In this document: piece by piece, positions 14,189-23,654 of the stretch
Numbering within the stretch: the stretch's first letter is position 1
Layout: each line of letters opens with the position of its first letter
DNA from: Bacteroidota bacterium
GTDB taxonomy: Bacteria; Bacteroidota; Bacteroidia; Chitinophagales; Saprospiraceae
Length of the DNA: 64,000 bases
Reading direction: 5' to 3'
Assembly (NCBI GenBank): GCA_030147525.1
Contig: JASBVF010000025.1
Coordinates: 62,001 to 126,000, forward strand
The notes under the pieces: model-generated
Database searches by the model: none
Told to the model about the DNA's origin: nothing
Seen by the model: the letters and a program-made list of their open reading frames with translations, nothing else
Made by a program: the position numbers and the translations under genes

Positions 14189-17185
14189 ATGAAAAAACAC
14201 TACCTATTGTCCAATGCGCTCTTCTCCGGAATTATTTTCGTTTTGAAGGGTATGTTAGTTCCACGTCTCATGCCGGCCGCCGTGCTGGTGTTTTTCTGCT
14301 TTTCCGGCCAGGCCCAGACCACCCTCGGCGGGGTGAACATGGGAAACCTGACGGATTATCTGTTCTTTTTCGCCGATGGCAATAAAGATGCGAACTGGCA
14401 GGGCGCCACCAAGGGTTTCGTCGGCGATGTGGCCGTGAACGGGCTCGTCGCCAAGGAACGGACTTCCGGCGGGGTACCGTTTGCCGGCACCATCTACACC
14501 AATGCAGGCACGCTGGAGGGCTGGGCTAAAATCGAGGAGCAAAACACGCCGAACAAAGTAACTCCGGCACAGGCTTTCAGTTCAACCCATCAAACCAGCC
14601 GCATCGCAGGGCTGCAGGCCGATCTGGCGAATGCTTTTTCCCAGATCAACGCCCTGACGCCCTCGGCCGGATTTTCGGCCGCTTCTTCCAAAGATCTGAG
14701 GAACCTGAACACTAAAAACGGCCAGGCGCAGACCTTCGTCATCAATGTGGTCAAAGACCTTGAAACCTCGGAAAAGATCGAGATCACGGGCGATGCGGGC
14801 GATGTTTTCATCCTGCGCTGGGACGAAGACGGCAACCCGAACAACGGCTACCAGGGCACCGTGAAGTTCAAAAGCGGCGGAGGGATCGTTCCGAAGGGCG
14901 ACCTGACCCCGGCGAATTTCATCCATGTGGCCGGCAACATCAACAGCAGCGGCGGCGGCAGCACACCGGTGGCGCCGTTTCCGCAGGGTCCCCGCACCGA
15001 TAACGGCAAGGGTTCGCTGATCGTGAATGCGTCCGATTTCAGCGGCGGCGGTTTTTTCACCGGCTACTGGCTGACCACGGGCGATGCCGGTTCCGGTCAG
15101 ACTTCCTCGCTGAGCAACGGTATTTTTGTGGGAGGCTGGTACACGACCACCACTAAATTCAGCATGACCTCCGGCACCAGCGGCGTGTATGTTGCGCCGC
15201 CAAGTACTACGCCGCCACCGCCCACACCGCCGAACACGAGCTGCATCGGCGAAGCCGCCAATTATGTGCTGCTGGGATTGAACGGCGGAAATGTTACCAT
15301 CAACAGCGGCACGAATGTCATCGGGAACATCGGCTACTCGGCAGGTGTCACCAGTACCACCAATCAAAAGGTGGGGGACAACGGCCAGTTCAACGGAACG
15401 GTCTATGTTCACGGCAATGTGGCGCAGTTCCAGTATTCGGCACAAAACTTTTTGCCGACCGGCGGAATCGTCAATAACAAGGCATCGGAGAACAGCCGCC
15501 TCGATCAGGCGAATGCAAGCGCCGTGTCTGCTGCTGCCGGTTTTGCTGCGCTCACGCCGAACATCGTGCTGGGCGCCCTGGGCGACAACGACAGCAGGAC
15601 CATCAACCGGACGGGCAATGTCACCGTGGTAAAAATTGAATCGCTTGATTTCAAGGAAGATCAGTTGACGCTGGTCGGACAGGCCGGGCAGAACGATGCT
15701 TTTATCATCAATGTGACGGGTAACTTTGAATTTTCAGGTTCTGCGATCCAGCTGCAGAACGTCAGCCCCGAACGGGTTGTTTTCAACTTCCCGAACGCAT
15801 CCGCCATATCCATCAACAAGGCCAACTCCGTATTCAACGGTACCATCCTGGCGCCCCTCGGCGCTGTGGATTACCACAATCCGGCTGTTTTCAACGGCGG
15901 CATCATTGCGAAGAACATTTCTGTTCATTCCGATTTCAACATTACGGCCAGGCCATTGCAAATACCCTGCGCCGGCACTGTTTGCGACAATGTCGTGATG
16001 GGCGGCGTGATCGGCTTCGGAGCTGACTGCAACAATACTTTAGTTTACTGCCCAACCGACGGCCAGGCTTCCCTGATCCGTGACTGCCAGTCTCCCATCG
16101 GCGGCAGCGGCAATTTCGAAGTTATGTGGCTGAAAAGTACTTCTTCCTGCCTGCCGCCTACCACCACGGCTGCGGATATTGCCGCCGGTCTCGATCCGCA
16201 CTGGCGGGTGATTCCCGGTGAAACAGGCCTTTCGCTGAATCCCGGTATTGTCTCCGAGAGCACCTGCTACCTTCGCTGCGTGCGCAGGGAGGGCTGTACG
16301 ACTTTCATCGAATCAAACATCATTTCGCTGAAGGTGGAAGGCTGCGATAACCGGCCGAATTGCGACCAGAGCATCACGATTACCCCGGGCTTCACCAGCA
16401 TCACCGTCAGCGGCCTTGACGTTGTTCCGGTCGTATCGGTTCAGGTGTTCGACGTAATGCAGAACAACAAGGAAATCTCTACTTATTTTGGAAAATACGG
16501 GCAGGATAAAATGGTCATTCCGGTCCATGAGGGAGTTTACCTGGTGAGGGTGAAATACTACACCGACTATCCCGCCACTTTTATCTGCATGAAAGAGCAA
16601 ACCGTCTTTACGATGGCCAGCCTGCAGGGTATTTTCGAAGAAAAGCTGATGTTTTCGGCTATCAAACAGGAAGATTTCACCACGCTGAACTGGATTCACA
16701 ACGGCAGTTTTCACGTGGAGCGCTACATCCTCGAGCGTTCGGAAAACGGCAGCGACTTCGCTCCGCTCAGCGAGCTCAGTTCCAACGGAGCGATCTCCCA
16801 CGAACTGTACGAAGACTATGATTTTCAGCCGGCCACCGGCGATAATTACTACCGCTTGAAAATGATCAACACCGACGGAAGCGCTACTTACTCGGAAGTG
16901 CAGAAAATCCATTTCCCGGATATTGTCGACTTCACGATCTTCCCGAACCCGGCCGGCGATTTCACCCGCCTGAACCTGGAGACCGTGATCGGCAAGAAGG
17001 AGGTCGAGATCAGCATCTTCAACAGTTTCGGCCACCAGGTGAAACAACTGACGCTGCCGGAAGTCTGGAGCAAATACTATCAAATGGATATCCGGGACCT
17101 GAAAGACGGGCACTATATTATATGGATGCGCATTCCCGGCAAGCGCCCGATCGCCAGAGCGCTGTTCGTTGGTAAGATAAATTGA
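14189..17185 (+). CDS. T9SS-exported protein with two choice-of-anchor A modules
   Basis: 998 residues. A hydrophobic export signal ends near FSGQAQT (about residue 44); the ATG at 14189 or an internal one (MLVPRLM) could be the start. Residues about 47-345 (GGVNMGNLTDYLFFFADGN onward) form a first choice-of-anchor A module, a short proline/threonine linker follows (TTPPPPTPPN), and residues about 355-595 form a second (NYVLLGLNGGNVTINSG). A cysteine-containing region precedes a bacterial-type domain at about 800-900, and the C-terminus (IFPNPAGDFTRLNLE to the end) is a type A T9SS sorting domain. It should be secreted and attached to the outer surface, probably as an adhesin or matrix protein. 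The flanking genes point the other way. Confidence 0.88.
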   Translation: MKKHYLLSNALFSGIIFVLKGMLVPRLMPAAVLVFFCFSGQAQTTLGGVNMGNLTDYLFFFADGNKDANWQGATKGFVGDVAVNGLVAKERTSGGVPFAGTIYTNAGTLEGWAKIEEQNTPNKVTPAQAFSSTHQTSRIAGLQADLANAFSQINALTPSAGFSAASSKDLRNLNTKNGQAQTFVINVVKDLETSEKIEITGDAGDVFILRWDEDGNPNNGYQGTVKFKSGGGIVPKGDLTPANFIHVAGNINSSGGGSTPVAPFPQGPRTDNGKGSLIVNASDFSGGGFFTGYWLTTGDAGSGQTSSLSNGIFVGGWYTTTTKFSMTSGTSGVYVAPPSTTPPPPTPPNTSCIGEAANYVLLGLNGGNVTINSGTNVIGNIGYSAGVTSTTNQKVGDNGQFNGTVYVHGNVAQFQYSAQNFLPTGGIVNNKASENSRLDQANASAVSAAAGFAALTPNIVLGALGDNDSRTINRTGNVTVVKIESLDFKEDQLTLVGQAGQNDAFIINVTGNFEFSGSAIQLQNVSPERVVFNFPNASAISINKANSVFNGTILAPLGAVDYHNPAVFNGGIIAKNISVHSDFNITARPLQIPCAGTVCDNVVMGGVIGFGADCNNTLVYCPTDGQASLIRDCQSPIGGSGNFEVMWLKSTSSCLPPTTTAADIAAGLDPHWRVIPGETGLSLNPGIVSESTCYLRCVRREGCTTFIESNIISLKVEGCDNRPNCDQSITITPGFTSITVSGLDVVPVVSVQVFDVMQNNKEISTYFGKYGQDKMVIPVHEGVYLVRVKYYTDYPATFICMKEQTVFTMASLQGIFEEKLMFSAIKQEDFTTLNWIHNGSFHVERYILERSENGSDFAPLSELSSNGAISHELYEDYDFQPATGDNYYRLKMINTDGSATYSEVQKIHFPDIVDFTIFPNPAGDFTRLNLETVIGKKEVEISIFNSFGHQVKQLTLPEVWSKYYQMDIRDLKDGHYIIWMRIPGKRPIARALFVGKIN

Positions 17186-17353
17186 TGTTGAAGGATGTTT
17201 GCGGGTTTTTATTGGATAATGGGATATTGAGATATTGGGATATCAGGATACCGGAAGGACTGTTCCGTTTCGTTTTTACGATTCGGAAACCAACTCCAAC
17301 CCTATCACAATATCCCAATATCCAATATTTTACTATTCCGTCATCTCAAACAC
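17186..17353. repeat. Intergenic imperfect inverted repeat between convergent genes
   Basis: A left arm at 17211-17233 (ATTGGATAATGGGATATTGA) is matched in reverse complement at 17304-17326, with only a few mismatches. The arms are themselves built from short GGATATTG-like repeats. It lies between convergent genes and could act as a two-way transcription stop. It belongs to a recurrent class seen at several other junctions here. Confidence 0.6.
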
Positions 17354-19465
17354 TCATTTCGCCACCACTCCGATCGCTGCTCCTCCACCTGCGGCCAGGT
17401 TCAGCTTGATCATGTCGCCTTTTTTCACTTCGATCTTGCGAATGTTTACCGGATAGGGATTGTCCTTCCAGTGAGCGCCGCCGCCGTCTTCGTAGAGGGT
17501 GGCTTCGTAGGTCTTGCCCTCGTCGAGGAAGTCGAGCGTAAGGTCAAAAGAACGGGGTTCCTCGTCGGTGATGGAGCCGATCCACCAGTTGCCGGAGTTT
17601 TTATCCTTGCGGGCCAGCCCGATATGATCGCCGATGGCAGCGTGGAGGACTTTGGTATCCTGCCAGTCCACGGGCACATCTTTGATAAACTGGAAGACGT
17701 CGAGGCGTTTTTCGTAGTTCTCCGGCAGGTCGGCGGCCATTTGCAGCGGGCTGTACATGGTCACGTAGAGGGCCAGTTGTTTGGCTACGGTAGTATGCAC
17801 CACTTCCGGTTTTTTCGGATCGTAGGTGTTCATGCGCACTTCGAAAATGCCGGGGGTATAATCGAAGCCGCCGCCGAGGTTGCGGGTAAACGGCATGATC
17901 GTTTCGTGCTCCGGCGGATTGCCCACACTCCAGGCATTGAACTCATTGCCTCTGGCCGCCTCGCTGGCAAACCAGTTCGGATAGGTGCGGCTCTGGCCAA
18001 AGGGGCGCACGGCTTCATGGGCGTTGAGCATGATCTTGTGCCGGGCCGTCGCTTCTGCCACCCGGCGGAAGTGGTTGATCATCCACTGCCCGTCGTGCAT
18101 TTCGCCGCGGGGAATGATCTTTCCGACATAACCCGTCTTCACGGCGTCGATGCCGTGTTTTTTCATAAACTCGTAAGCTTCCTCCATCTGGCTTTCGTAG
18201 TTGGTTACGGCGGAGGAAGTCTCGTGGTGCATGATGATCTTTACGCCCTTATCAGCGGCGTATTTCGATAAAAAGTCAATGTCGTAATCAGGATACGGCG
18301 TGGTGAAACTGAACACCGAGTCGATCTGCTTCCCGAACCAGTCTTCCCAGCCGATATTCCAGCCTTCCACCAGCACCCCGTCGAAGCCGTGTTCGGCGGC
18401 AAAGTCGATGTAGCGTTTTGTGTTCTCGGTAGTGGCGCCGTGCTTCCCGGAGGGCGTGCGATTGGTGGCGCTGCTCATGTCCGCAGAGCCGTACATGTCC
18501 CAGGTACTGGTGCCGACGTGCATTTCCCACCAGATGCCGACGTACTTCGTCGGTTTAATCCACGACACGTCGCCGATGGCGTTCGGATCGTTCAGGTTCA
18601 GCGTCAGCTTCGAGTCGATGATGCCGGCTGCGTCTTTGGTGGTTAAAACCGAACGCCAGGGAGTTTTGAAAGGCAGCGTATTTGTGCTTTTCACCTCCGG
18701 CACCCTGGAAGGAATGAGCTGTGCGATGTACTTCAGTTGCTCCCGGTCCACGTGCAGTTGCATGGCCGGATAGTCCCACAGGGCTGCTTCGTGCAGCACG
18801 AGGTGGGTGCCGTCTTCCATCTGCATGGCGAGGGGTGTTTGCACGGAATACACATCCACGATGTTTTGCGTGTGAATAGGCACGGGGCCTTCGTTGTAGG
18901 GCGTGGCGTCGATTTCACTGATTTTGGAAGTGGAGTAAATGTGCTCGTTGCTGTCCCAGTCGCCGGGAATCCACCAGGTTTTGTGATCGCCGGTCATTTG
19001 AAACTCCGTCAGTTCATTGCTGACGACGAGCGAGTCGAGGCCGTCCTGCGCCGGTATTTCATAGCGAAAGCCGACGCCTTCGTCAAAGGCTTTGAAGATG
19101 AGGTTCATCTTGCGGCCTTCAGCGCTTTCGAGGTTGATGGTAAGTTCGTTGAAATGCTCCCTGATCTTGTCGACCTCGCCGTAGGGCGGGTCCCAGGTCT
19201 GATCGACGGTGCGGTCGCTCGTGCCGGTGATCTTAAAGCCGTCCTTGAAATTCTGCCCCTGAATGTCGAGTCCGAGCATCGACTGAGCGACGACTTCTTT
19301 TCCGTTAAAACTGAGTTTGTAAAAGGGCTGTCCGCTTTCGCTGAGGCCTGTTTCTATCTTCACCGTTTTACCGGGAGATTCCAGCACGGGCGTTTGAGAA
19401 ACCTGCGGCGACTGACAGGCAGCCACCGTGAACAATACGAGTAAAACAAAGATGTGTTTTTGCAT
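17354..19465 (-). CDS. Glycoside hydrolase family 97 lipoprotein (SusB-like alpha-glucosidase)
   Basis: 703 residues. The N-terminus FVLLVLFTVAAC ends in a lipobox cysteine (C17), so the enzyme is probably a lipoprotein of the periplasm or outer membrane. Residues about 30-290 are the beta-sandwich, 300-600 the TIM barrel, and the end a small beta domain. Expected catalytic and calcium-binding residues of inverting GH97 enzymes are present: E415 in MHHETSS, E484 in NAHEAVRPFG and E508 in RGNEFNAW. The spacing of these three equals that in SusB, where they are E439, E508 and E532. It would hydrolyse terminal alpha-glucosides. The next minus-strand genes are a secreted esterase and an unknown exported protein, so a carbohydrate role for the group is plausible. 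Confidence 0.95.
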   Translation of the reverse strand: MQKHIFVLLVLFTVAACQSPQVSQTPVLESPGKTVKIETGLSESGQPFYKLSFNGKEVVAQSMLGLDIQGQNFKDGFKITGTSDRTVDQTWDPPYGEVDKIREHFNELTINLESAEGRKMNLIFKAFDEGVGFRYEIPAQDGLDSLVVSNELTEFQMTGDHKTWWIPGDWDSNEHIYSTSKISEIDATPYNEGPVPIHTQNIVDVYSVQTPLAMQMEDGTHLVLHEAALWDYPAMQLHVDREQLKYIAQLIPSRVPEVKSTNTLPFKTPWRSVLTTKDAAGIIDSKLTLNLNDPNAIGDVSWIKPTKYVGIWWEMHVGTSTWDMYGSADMSSATNRTPSGKHGATTENTKRYIDFAAEHGFDGVLVEGWNIGWEDWFGKQIDSVFSFTTPYPDYDIDFLSKYAADKGVKIIMHHETSSAVTNYESQMEEAYEFMKKHGIDAVKTGYVGKIIPRGEMHDGQWMINHFRRVAEATARHKIMLNAHEAVRPFGQSRTYPNWFASEAARGNEFNAWSVGNPPEHETIMPFTRNLGGGFDYTPGIFEVRMNTYDPKKPEVVHTTVAKQLALYVTMYSPLQMAADLPENYEKRLDVFQFIKDVPVDWQDTKVLHAAIGDHIGLARKDKNSGNWWIGSITDEEPRSFDLTLDFLDEGKTYEATLYEDGGGAHWKDNPYPVNIRKIEVKKGDMIKLNLAAGGGAAIGVVAK

Positions 19466-19611
19466 GATAGTGAGGTTTGTTTTTTAATGATGAATGGTGA
19501 ATTTTTAATGATGAATGATGAATGATGAATCCTGACAGCCCTTATGACGTTGCGTGCCGTCAGGATTCATCATTCCTCATTCATCATTCACCATTGAACA
19601 TTAACCATTCA
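19466..19611. repeat. Long imperfect inverted repeat upstream of the GH97 gene
   Basis: A left arm at about 19487-19536 made of ATGATGA-type repeats and ending AATCCTGAC is mirrored at about 19559-19594 (GTCAGGATTCATCATTC). The transcript could fold into one long hairpin. Same design as the hairpins at 17211, 22665, 23486, 38464 and 49502. Confidence 0.6.
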
Positions 19612-21336
19612 TTAATACCGCCAGCTTTTCAAGTCGGCTCCGGCCGGCGCACTTTCGCCGATGCGTTTCAGGATTTTTGGTAAATACATGGTGTTGTAGC
19701 GCAGGCGGGTGATGTGGTTCGGGAGCTCCGGATCGCCGTTCCAGCAATGTTCGGCCCGGTCGCCGTATTTCACTTCACCATTATAATAAGGATTGCGGGT
19801 GCGTTCGAGGAATTCTTCCATCAGGTAAACCGCATTGTTGAGATAGAAATTATCCATGTCGCCGCAGTAGATGTGGATCTTACCTTCCAGTTTTTTACCG
19901 ATACTGGCCCAGTCCCGTTCCAGTATGTAGCGCAGATCGTAGTTTTCACGCCAGTACGCCGCCACTTTCGGATCGATTTCGCCGGTCAGTTTATCCCAGA
20001 TCGGAGCCGGGTAACCGTCGTCTCCGACGGGAGAGTACACCGCCTGCCAGATGTCCCACTGATCGCCGGAGCGGGACTTATCACCGAGGGCCAGTTCTTT
20101 GTGATTCTGATCAATGAGCTGTGCAGAGACGTGGCCGAGGAAATCCCGGTGACCCGGGCGGTAGGTTTTGCGGAAGGGGCCTTCTTCGTAGTAGGCGTTT
20201 TTATCTTCGTAAATGTTGACGGTCGTGTACGCCCGGAAATCGATGGGATCAGGACAGGCGGCGAAGCAACCGTTATATTCATCGGGATAAAACACCTGCG
20301 CTGCCAGCGCTTCCCAGCCGCCCGTCGAGCCGCCGTAAAGAAAACGAGCCCAGCCTTCACCGATGCCCCGGTATTTTTTTTCGATAAAAGGAATCAGTTC
20401 GTAGGTGATGGCATCGCCGTAAGGGCCGAGGCTGGCCGAGTTGACGGCATAGCTGTCGTCGTAGTAGGGATTGGCGTGCTGAATTTCGATGATGATAAAA
20501 CGGGGGAAGGTTGCACTCACCCATTGCCTGTAAAAGTCATAGGCTTCCTGCTGCTGCACGATGTTGTAGCCGGTCACGTTGAAGCGTTCAGAGTAATCGG
20601 GTTTCAGATTCGGGTCGGGCGGCGTGGTGCGCCAGTCACCGAAGTCAGTCGGGAAGTGACCGTGAAAAACCATCAGCGGATAACGGGCTTCCGGATGTTC
20701 CTCGAAGCCATGCGGCAGCAGCACATGAGCGCCGAGATACATATCACGCCCCCAGAATTTGCTCAGTTTTTCACTTTTGATCTTGATGTGTTTGACATAC
20801 TTCGAGTCTTCCGGTTCTTTCACCTGCGGCACCTTTTCGGTCATCACAAGCGCCATCTTTCCGCCTTTTGCGGGATCAACCGTCACTTTCACGGGCTTGC
20901 TGTAGAGGTTACCCGGTTCACTGTTGTATTGCTGACCGGCGGCCCAGCTGGCAGGGAGTTGAACGGTGTGGCCATTGGCCAGGTTGAAGGTATCGTAGCG
21001 TTTGAGCAGCGCCTGCACGTAGTATTCGCCGGGCGGCAGCAGGTTCAGGCTGCGGATCGGATAACCGAAAACGGCGCCGTCGATGGCAGCGGTTTCTTCA
21101 GGTTTGAGTTTTTCAACGTTCAGGCCGAAGACCTGGCCGGTGCTGACGTTATCACGAACCTGAAATCGTGGCTCCGGTTCGTTCGTCGGTGCAATAAACA
21201 GCAGAATACGGCCATCCAGCGCTTCCGCAGAGACTTCCTTTGAAAAGGAAATCTCGAAAGTCAGGCCGGGCGTTTGTGCTGAAAGATTGGATAGTGTAAA
21301 TAAAAACAGGATGGAGAGGGAAAGCAGTTTGTTCAT
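19612..21336 (-). CDS. Secreted esterase-like alpha/beta hydrolase
   Basis: 574 residues from the ATG at 21336, chosen because MNKLLSLSILFLFTLSNLSA is a clear signal peptide; upstream in-frame codons lack one. Residues about 22-160 form a beta-rich N-terminal domain and residues about 190-570 an alpha/beta-hydrolase of the putative-esterase type. The nucleophile is probably S337 in YGGSTGGWEA; a histidine near the C-terminus (AEHCWNGDPELPNH) could complete the site, and MVFHGHFPTD marks the oxyanion region. It probably removes ester groups from an extracellular polymer. It lies 146 bases upstream of the GH97 gene on the same strand. The substrate cannot be inferred. Confidence 0.83.
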   Translation of the reverse strand: MNKLLSLSILFLFTLSNLSAQTPGLTFEISFSKEVSAEALDGRILLFIAPTNEPEPRFQVRDNVSTGQVFGLNVEKLKPEETAAIDGAVFGYPIRSLNLLPPGEYYVQALLKRYDTFNLANGHTVQLPASWAAGQQYNSEPGNLYSKPVKVTVDPAKGGKMALVMTEKVPQVKEPEDSKYVKHIKIKSEKLSKFWGRDMYLGAHVLLPHGFEEHPEARYPLMVFHGHFPTDFGDWRTTPPDPNLKPDYSERFNVTGYNIVQQQEAYDFYRQWVSATFPRFIIIEIQHANPYYDDSYAVNSASLGPYGDAITYELIPFIEKKYRGIGEGWARFLYGGSTGGWEALAAQVFYPDEYNGCFAACPDPIDFRAYTTVNIYEDKNAYYEEGPFRKTYRPGHRDFLGHVSAQLIDQNHKELALGDKSRSGDQWDIWQAVYSPVGDDGYPAPIWDKLTGEIDPKVAAYWRENYDLRYILERDWASIGKKLEGKIHIYCGDMDNFYLNNAVYLMEEFLERTRNPYYNGEVKYGDRAEHCWNGDPELPNHITRLRYNTMYLPKILKRIGESAPAGADLKSWRY

Positions 21337-21510
21337 TGTTTCGATTTTCGACAAAGATAAAAACCGCCTCCAAATACCCGGCATCCATCATCGTTTTCAA
21401 CGGTATGCAAATAGAAAGTCATGGGTTTTGGCAGCTGACTGTTCAATAAGTTAGCGAGCTGACATTGCTCTTGCCCCCTTAAACCTTTCACCCTTTAAAC
21501 TTTTCCCCTC

Positions 21511-22623
21511 CTACTCATACGGCATCCTCGAAGCCCCAAATACATCCTCAATGGCGTGAATCACATTGGAGACATTCCAGGGTCCGCCGTCTTCCATCAC
21601 GACACCCCGGATCAGGTCGATGTACAGCACGGGAAAACCGTTGTTGACGAGGTCGTACACATCCATTTCCACAAAATCGCCGGTTTCCTGGTTTCTGAGG
21701 CCGAAGCGATCGATCGACAATTCGCCCGGGCCGCTGTTACCCCGGAAGAAAGAGTAATCGACGAACAGGCGGTAGGTTTGATCCGGTTTCAGAAAAAGAT
21801 AGCGGGCGTTGTTATTGGGTTTCAGTTGAATGGAGACCGTCCCCTGCACACCCCGGAGCCCCGACTTAAAAGGTACGGCCCGGTGTATCACCTTGTGCTC
21901 ACCGGCGATCGTGTCCTGCAGCTCATCGACGCCGTTTTTAAATAAAATCAACTTGGAGAAGGCGTTGATGGCCAGGTTGTTCAGGCGGTTCCGCATGTTC
22001 TGATCGAACCAGAAAAGCTCGTAATCCGTGTTGAACTGAGAGTCGGCACCGACGATCACGTTGATGGAGTCCTGGTTAAACCAGGGTTTGATCGCTACCG
22101 TCCGCTGGTTGCGGGTATGGAGTTTCATCAAAAACACATTGATGCGGTCGAACACATCGGTCAGCCCCTGCCGTGTTTTATCATCCACGGAAAAGTGCAG
22201 GGAGTAGCCGTCTTTTCCCTCCAGCAAAGCGCCCCTCGCATGCACGACTTCGTTGTTCATGCGATCATGCCGCCAAACGGAAGCCGAGCATTTGGAATCG
22301 AAATACAGCAACTCCAGCCTGCCGATCATCTGGCTGTCCGGAATGACGAAAGTAACTTTTGTACTCTTGCCAACGTAATCATGCCAGATCACCGGCTCCG
22401 AGCGGCCGCTGACGATGATTTCATCCGCCGTACTGGCCGTGTCGATAAACATGAGCGCCATGCCGGAAAGCGAAGTCGGGGAAGGCGGACGTTGTGCGTT
22501 GGAGACTTTTTGCGCAATGTCGCTGAAGTGGACGGGAATGGCCAGTTGAAGGTTAAAAGGAGACTGTGCAAAGGCCCAGACAGTCCATAGCAGGAGCGTT
22601 GAAACAACAATCGGTTTTTTCAT
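21511..22623 (-). CDS. Exported protein of unknown function
   Basis: 370 residues with a signal peptide (KKPIVVSTLLLWTVWAFAQ) and no lipobox. I do not recognise a family. The mature part alternates beta-like stretches with aromatic residues and has a central segment listing FDRINVFLMKLHTRN, with no recognisable catalytic motif and no T9SS sorting domain. It lies about 170 bases upstream of the esterase gene, all on the minus strand, so may share its role. A hairpin at 22665-22698 precedes it. Confidence 0.8.
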   Translation of the reverse strand: MKKPIVVSTLLLWTVWAFAQSPFNLQLAIPVHFSDIAQKVSNAQRPPSPTSLSGMALMFIDTASTADEIIVSGRSEPVIWHDYVGKSTKVTFVIPDSQMIGRLELLYFDSKCSASVWRHDRMNNEVVHARGALLEGKDGYSLHFSVDDKTRQGLTDVFDRINVFLMKLHTRNQRTVAIKPWFNQDSINVIVGADSQFNTDYELFWFDQNMRNRLNNLAINAFSKLILFKNGVDELQDTIAGEHKVIHRAVPFKSGLRGVQGTVSIQLKPNNNARYLFLKPDQTYRLFVDYSFFRGNSGPGELSIDRFGLRNQETGDFVEMDVYDLVNNGFPVLYIDLIRGVVMEDGGPWNVSNVIHAIEDVFGASRMPYE

Positions 22624-22664
22624 TAAATCGGTTTAGTGATGTGTCCGGAAGGAGTTGCTGAGAA

Positions 22665-22698
22665 GGTTGAGATGGTTGAATGCTCAACTTTCTCAACC
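22665..22698. repeat. Hairpin upstream of the exported-protein gene
   Basis: GGTTGAGATGGTTGA (22665-22679) faces TCAACTTTCTCAACC (22684-22698) with a 4-nt loop and one internal mismatch pair. It lies about 40 bp before the ATG at 22623, in the divergent region between two genes. Confidence 0.6.
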
Positions 22699-22887
22699 GC
22701 AAAAAGAGTACAACTCATTCCGCACACGTTCCTTAAATATTCAGTAAAATGCTATGGGATGGGCCCAAAGGTAATAAACCATGCTTTTTTGATAAAATAA
22801 AAATCGACAGGCTGGTATTAACTTTGCCGGGAGATGACAATCAGATTATTCACCATAAAATTTTACAAACCTGAAAATCAGTTTATT

Positions 22888-23463
22888 ATGATTCAAAAGA
22901 TGATGATTTCTTTCGCTGCGGTCCTGTTCCTGTTTGCCTGCGGCAACGATGTTCCTTCTTCTGAAAACGCCCAGGCAGTGGGTGAGAAGGAATGGAAAAC
23001 CACAGAAAGCGGCAAACCGGCCGACGAACTTGCAGCAAATGCAGTACCCGATTCCGACGTGCTGGCCAAGGTGAAATTTGCGCTCACGCCGGTGCAGGAA
23101 GAGTATAAAAAAGCAGAAAATGTAGTGCCGGGCGTTGGCAAAGTCACCATTCTGGTGGATGAAAACCTGAGCCTGATCATTAAGAATGAGAAGGACGGGA
23201 AAGTCACGGAAACAGTCGCCGATCTGAAAAGCCTCGATCCGGAAACCACGCACCTCGGCGTCATTGTCGATCAAAACCCCGGCGAGTTTCCCGGCATCCG
23301 GATACCAGTTTTAGCCGGCAAAACGAAGGTAATGACGGTGGTCAACGGCAGTGTAAAAAGCAAGGACGATCACCTCGAGATCATACTCGCCGACCGTCAG
23401 AGCATTCAGCGGATTGCTTCTGCCATGATGAACGCCATTCAGGTGGCGCATGGTCAGATTTAA
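22888..23463 (+). CDS. Small lipoprotein of unknown function
   Basis: 191 residues from the ATG at 22888, chosen because MIQKMMISFAAVLFLFAC is a lipoprotein signal with cysteine at residue 18; an ATG 54 bases upstream would place 18 polar residues before it. The mature protein is acidic to about residue 60, then a compact alpha/beta region with no recognised motif. It is transcribed away from the GH97/esterase group and is followed by a large hairpin at 23486-23650. Confidence 0.75.
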   Translation: MIQKMMISFAAVLFLFACGNDVPSSENAQAVGEKEWKTTESGKPADELAANAVPDSDVLAKVKFALTPVQEEYKKAENVVPGVGKVTILVDENLSLIIKNEKDGKVTETVADLKSLDPETTHLGVIVDQNPGEFPGIRIPVLAGKTKVMTVVNGSVKSKDDHLEIILADRQSIQRIASAMMNAIQVAHGQI

Positions 23464-23485
23464 GTTTACGGTGAAATTTCGTTTT

Positions 23486-23650
23486 GATGAGGCTGCATCA
23501 AAAGATCACGCAGAGAAATTTTAACGAACTATAATTTGGTCTCCCGCAGATTCCGCAGATTCACAAAGATTTTAATTTTGAAAATCGCACGAATCAATCT
23601 GCGAAAATTTGCGGAATCTGCGGGAGAATGCCTTATGATACAGCCTCATC
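23486..23650. repeat. Nested 165-bp inverted repeat between convergent genes
   Basis: An outer 15-bp pair (GATGAGGCTGCATCA at 23486-23500 against 23636-23650, one mismatch) encloses an inner perfect 17-bp pair (TCTCCCGCAGATTCCGC at 23540-23556 against 23611-23627). The whole region folds on itself and lies between two convergent genes. It could be a two-way terminator, a REP-like palindrome or a small MITE. Confidence 0.75.
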
Positions 23651-23654
23651 AACC

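Noticed and set aside
19714-21243. 509-codon plus-strand frame opposite the esterase gene
   Set aside because: Antisense to a gene with a signal peptide and active-site motif; its translation has no domain pattern.
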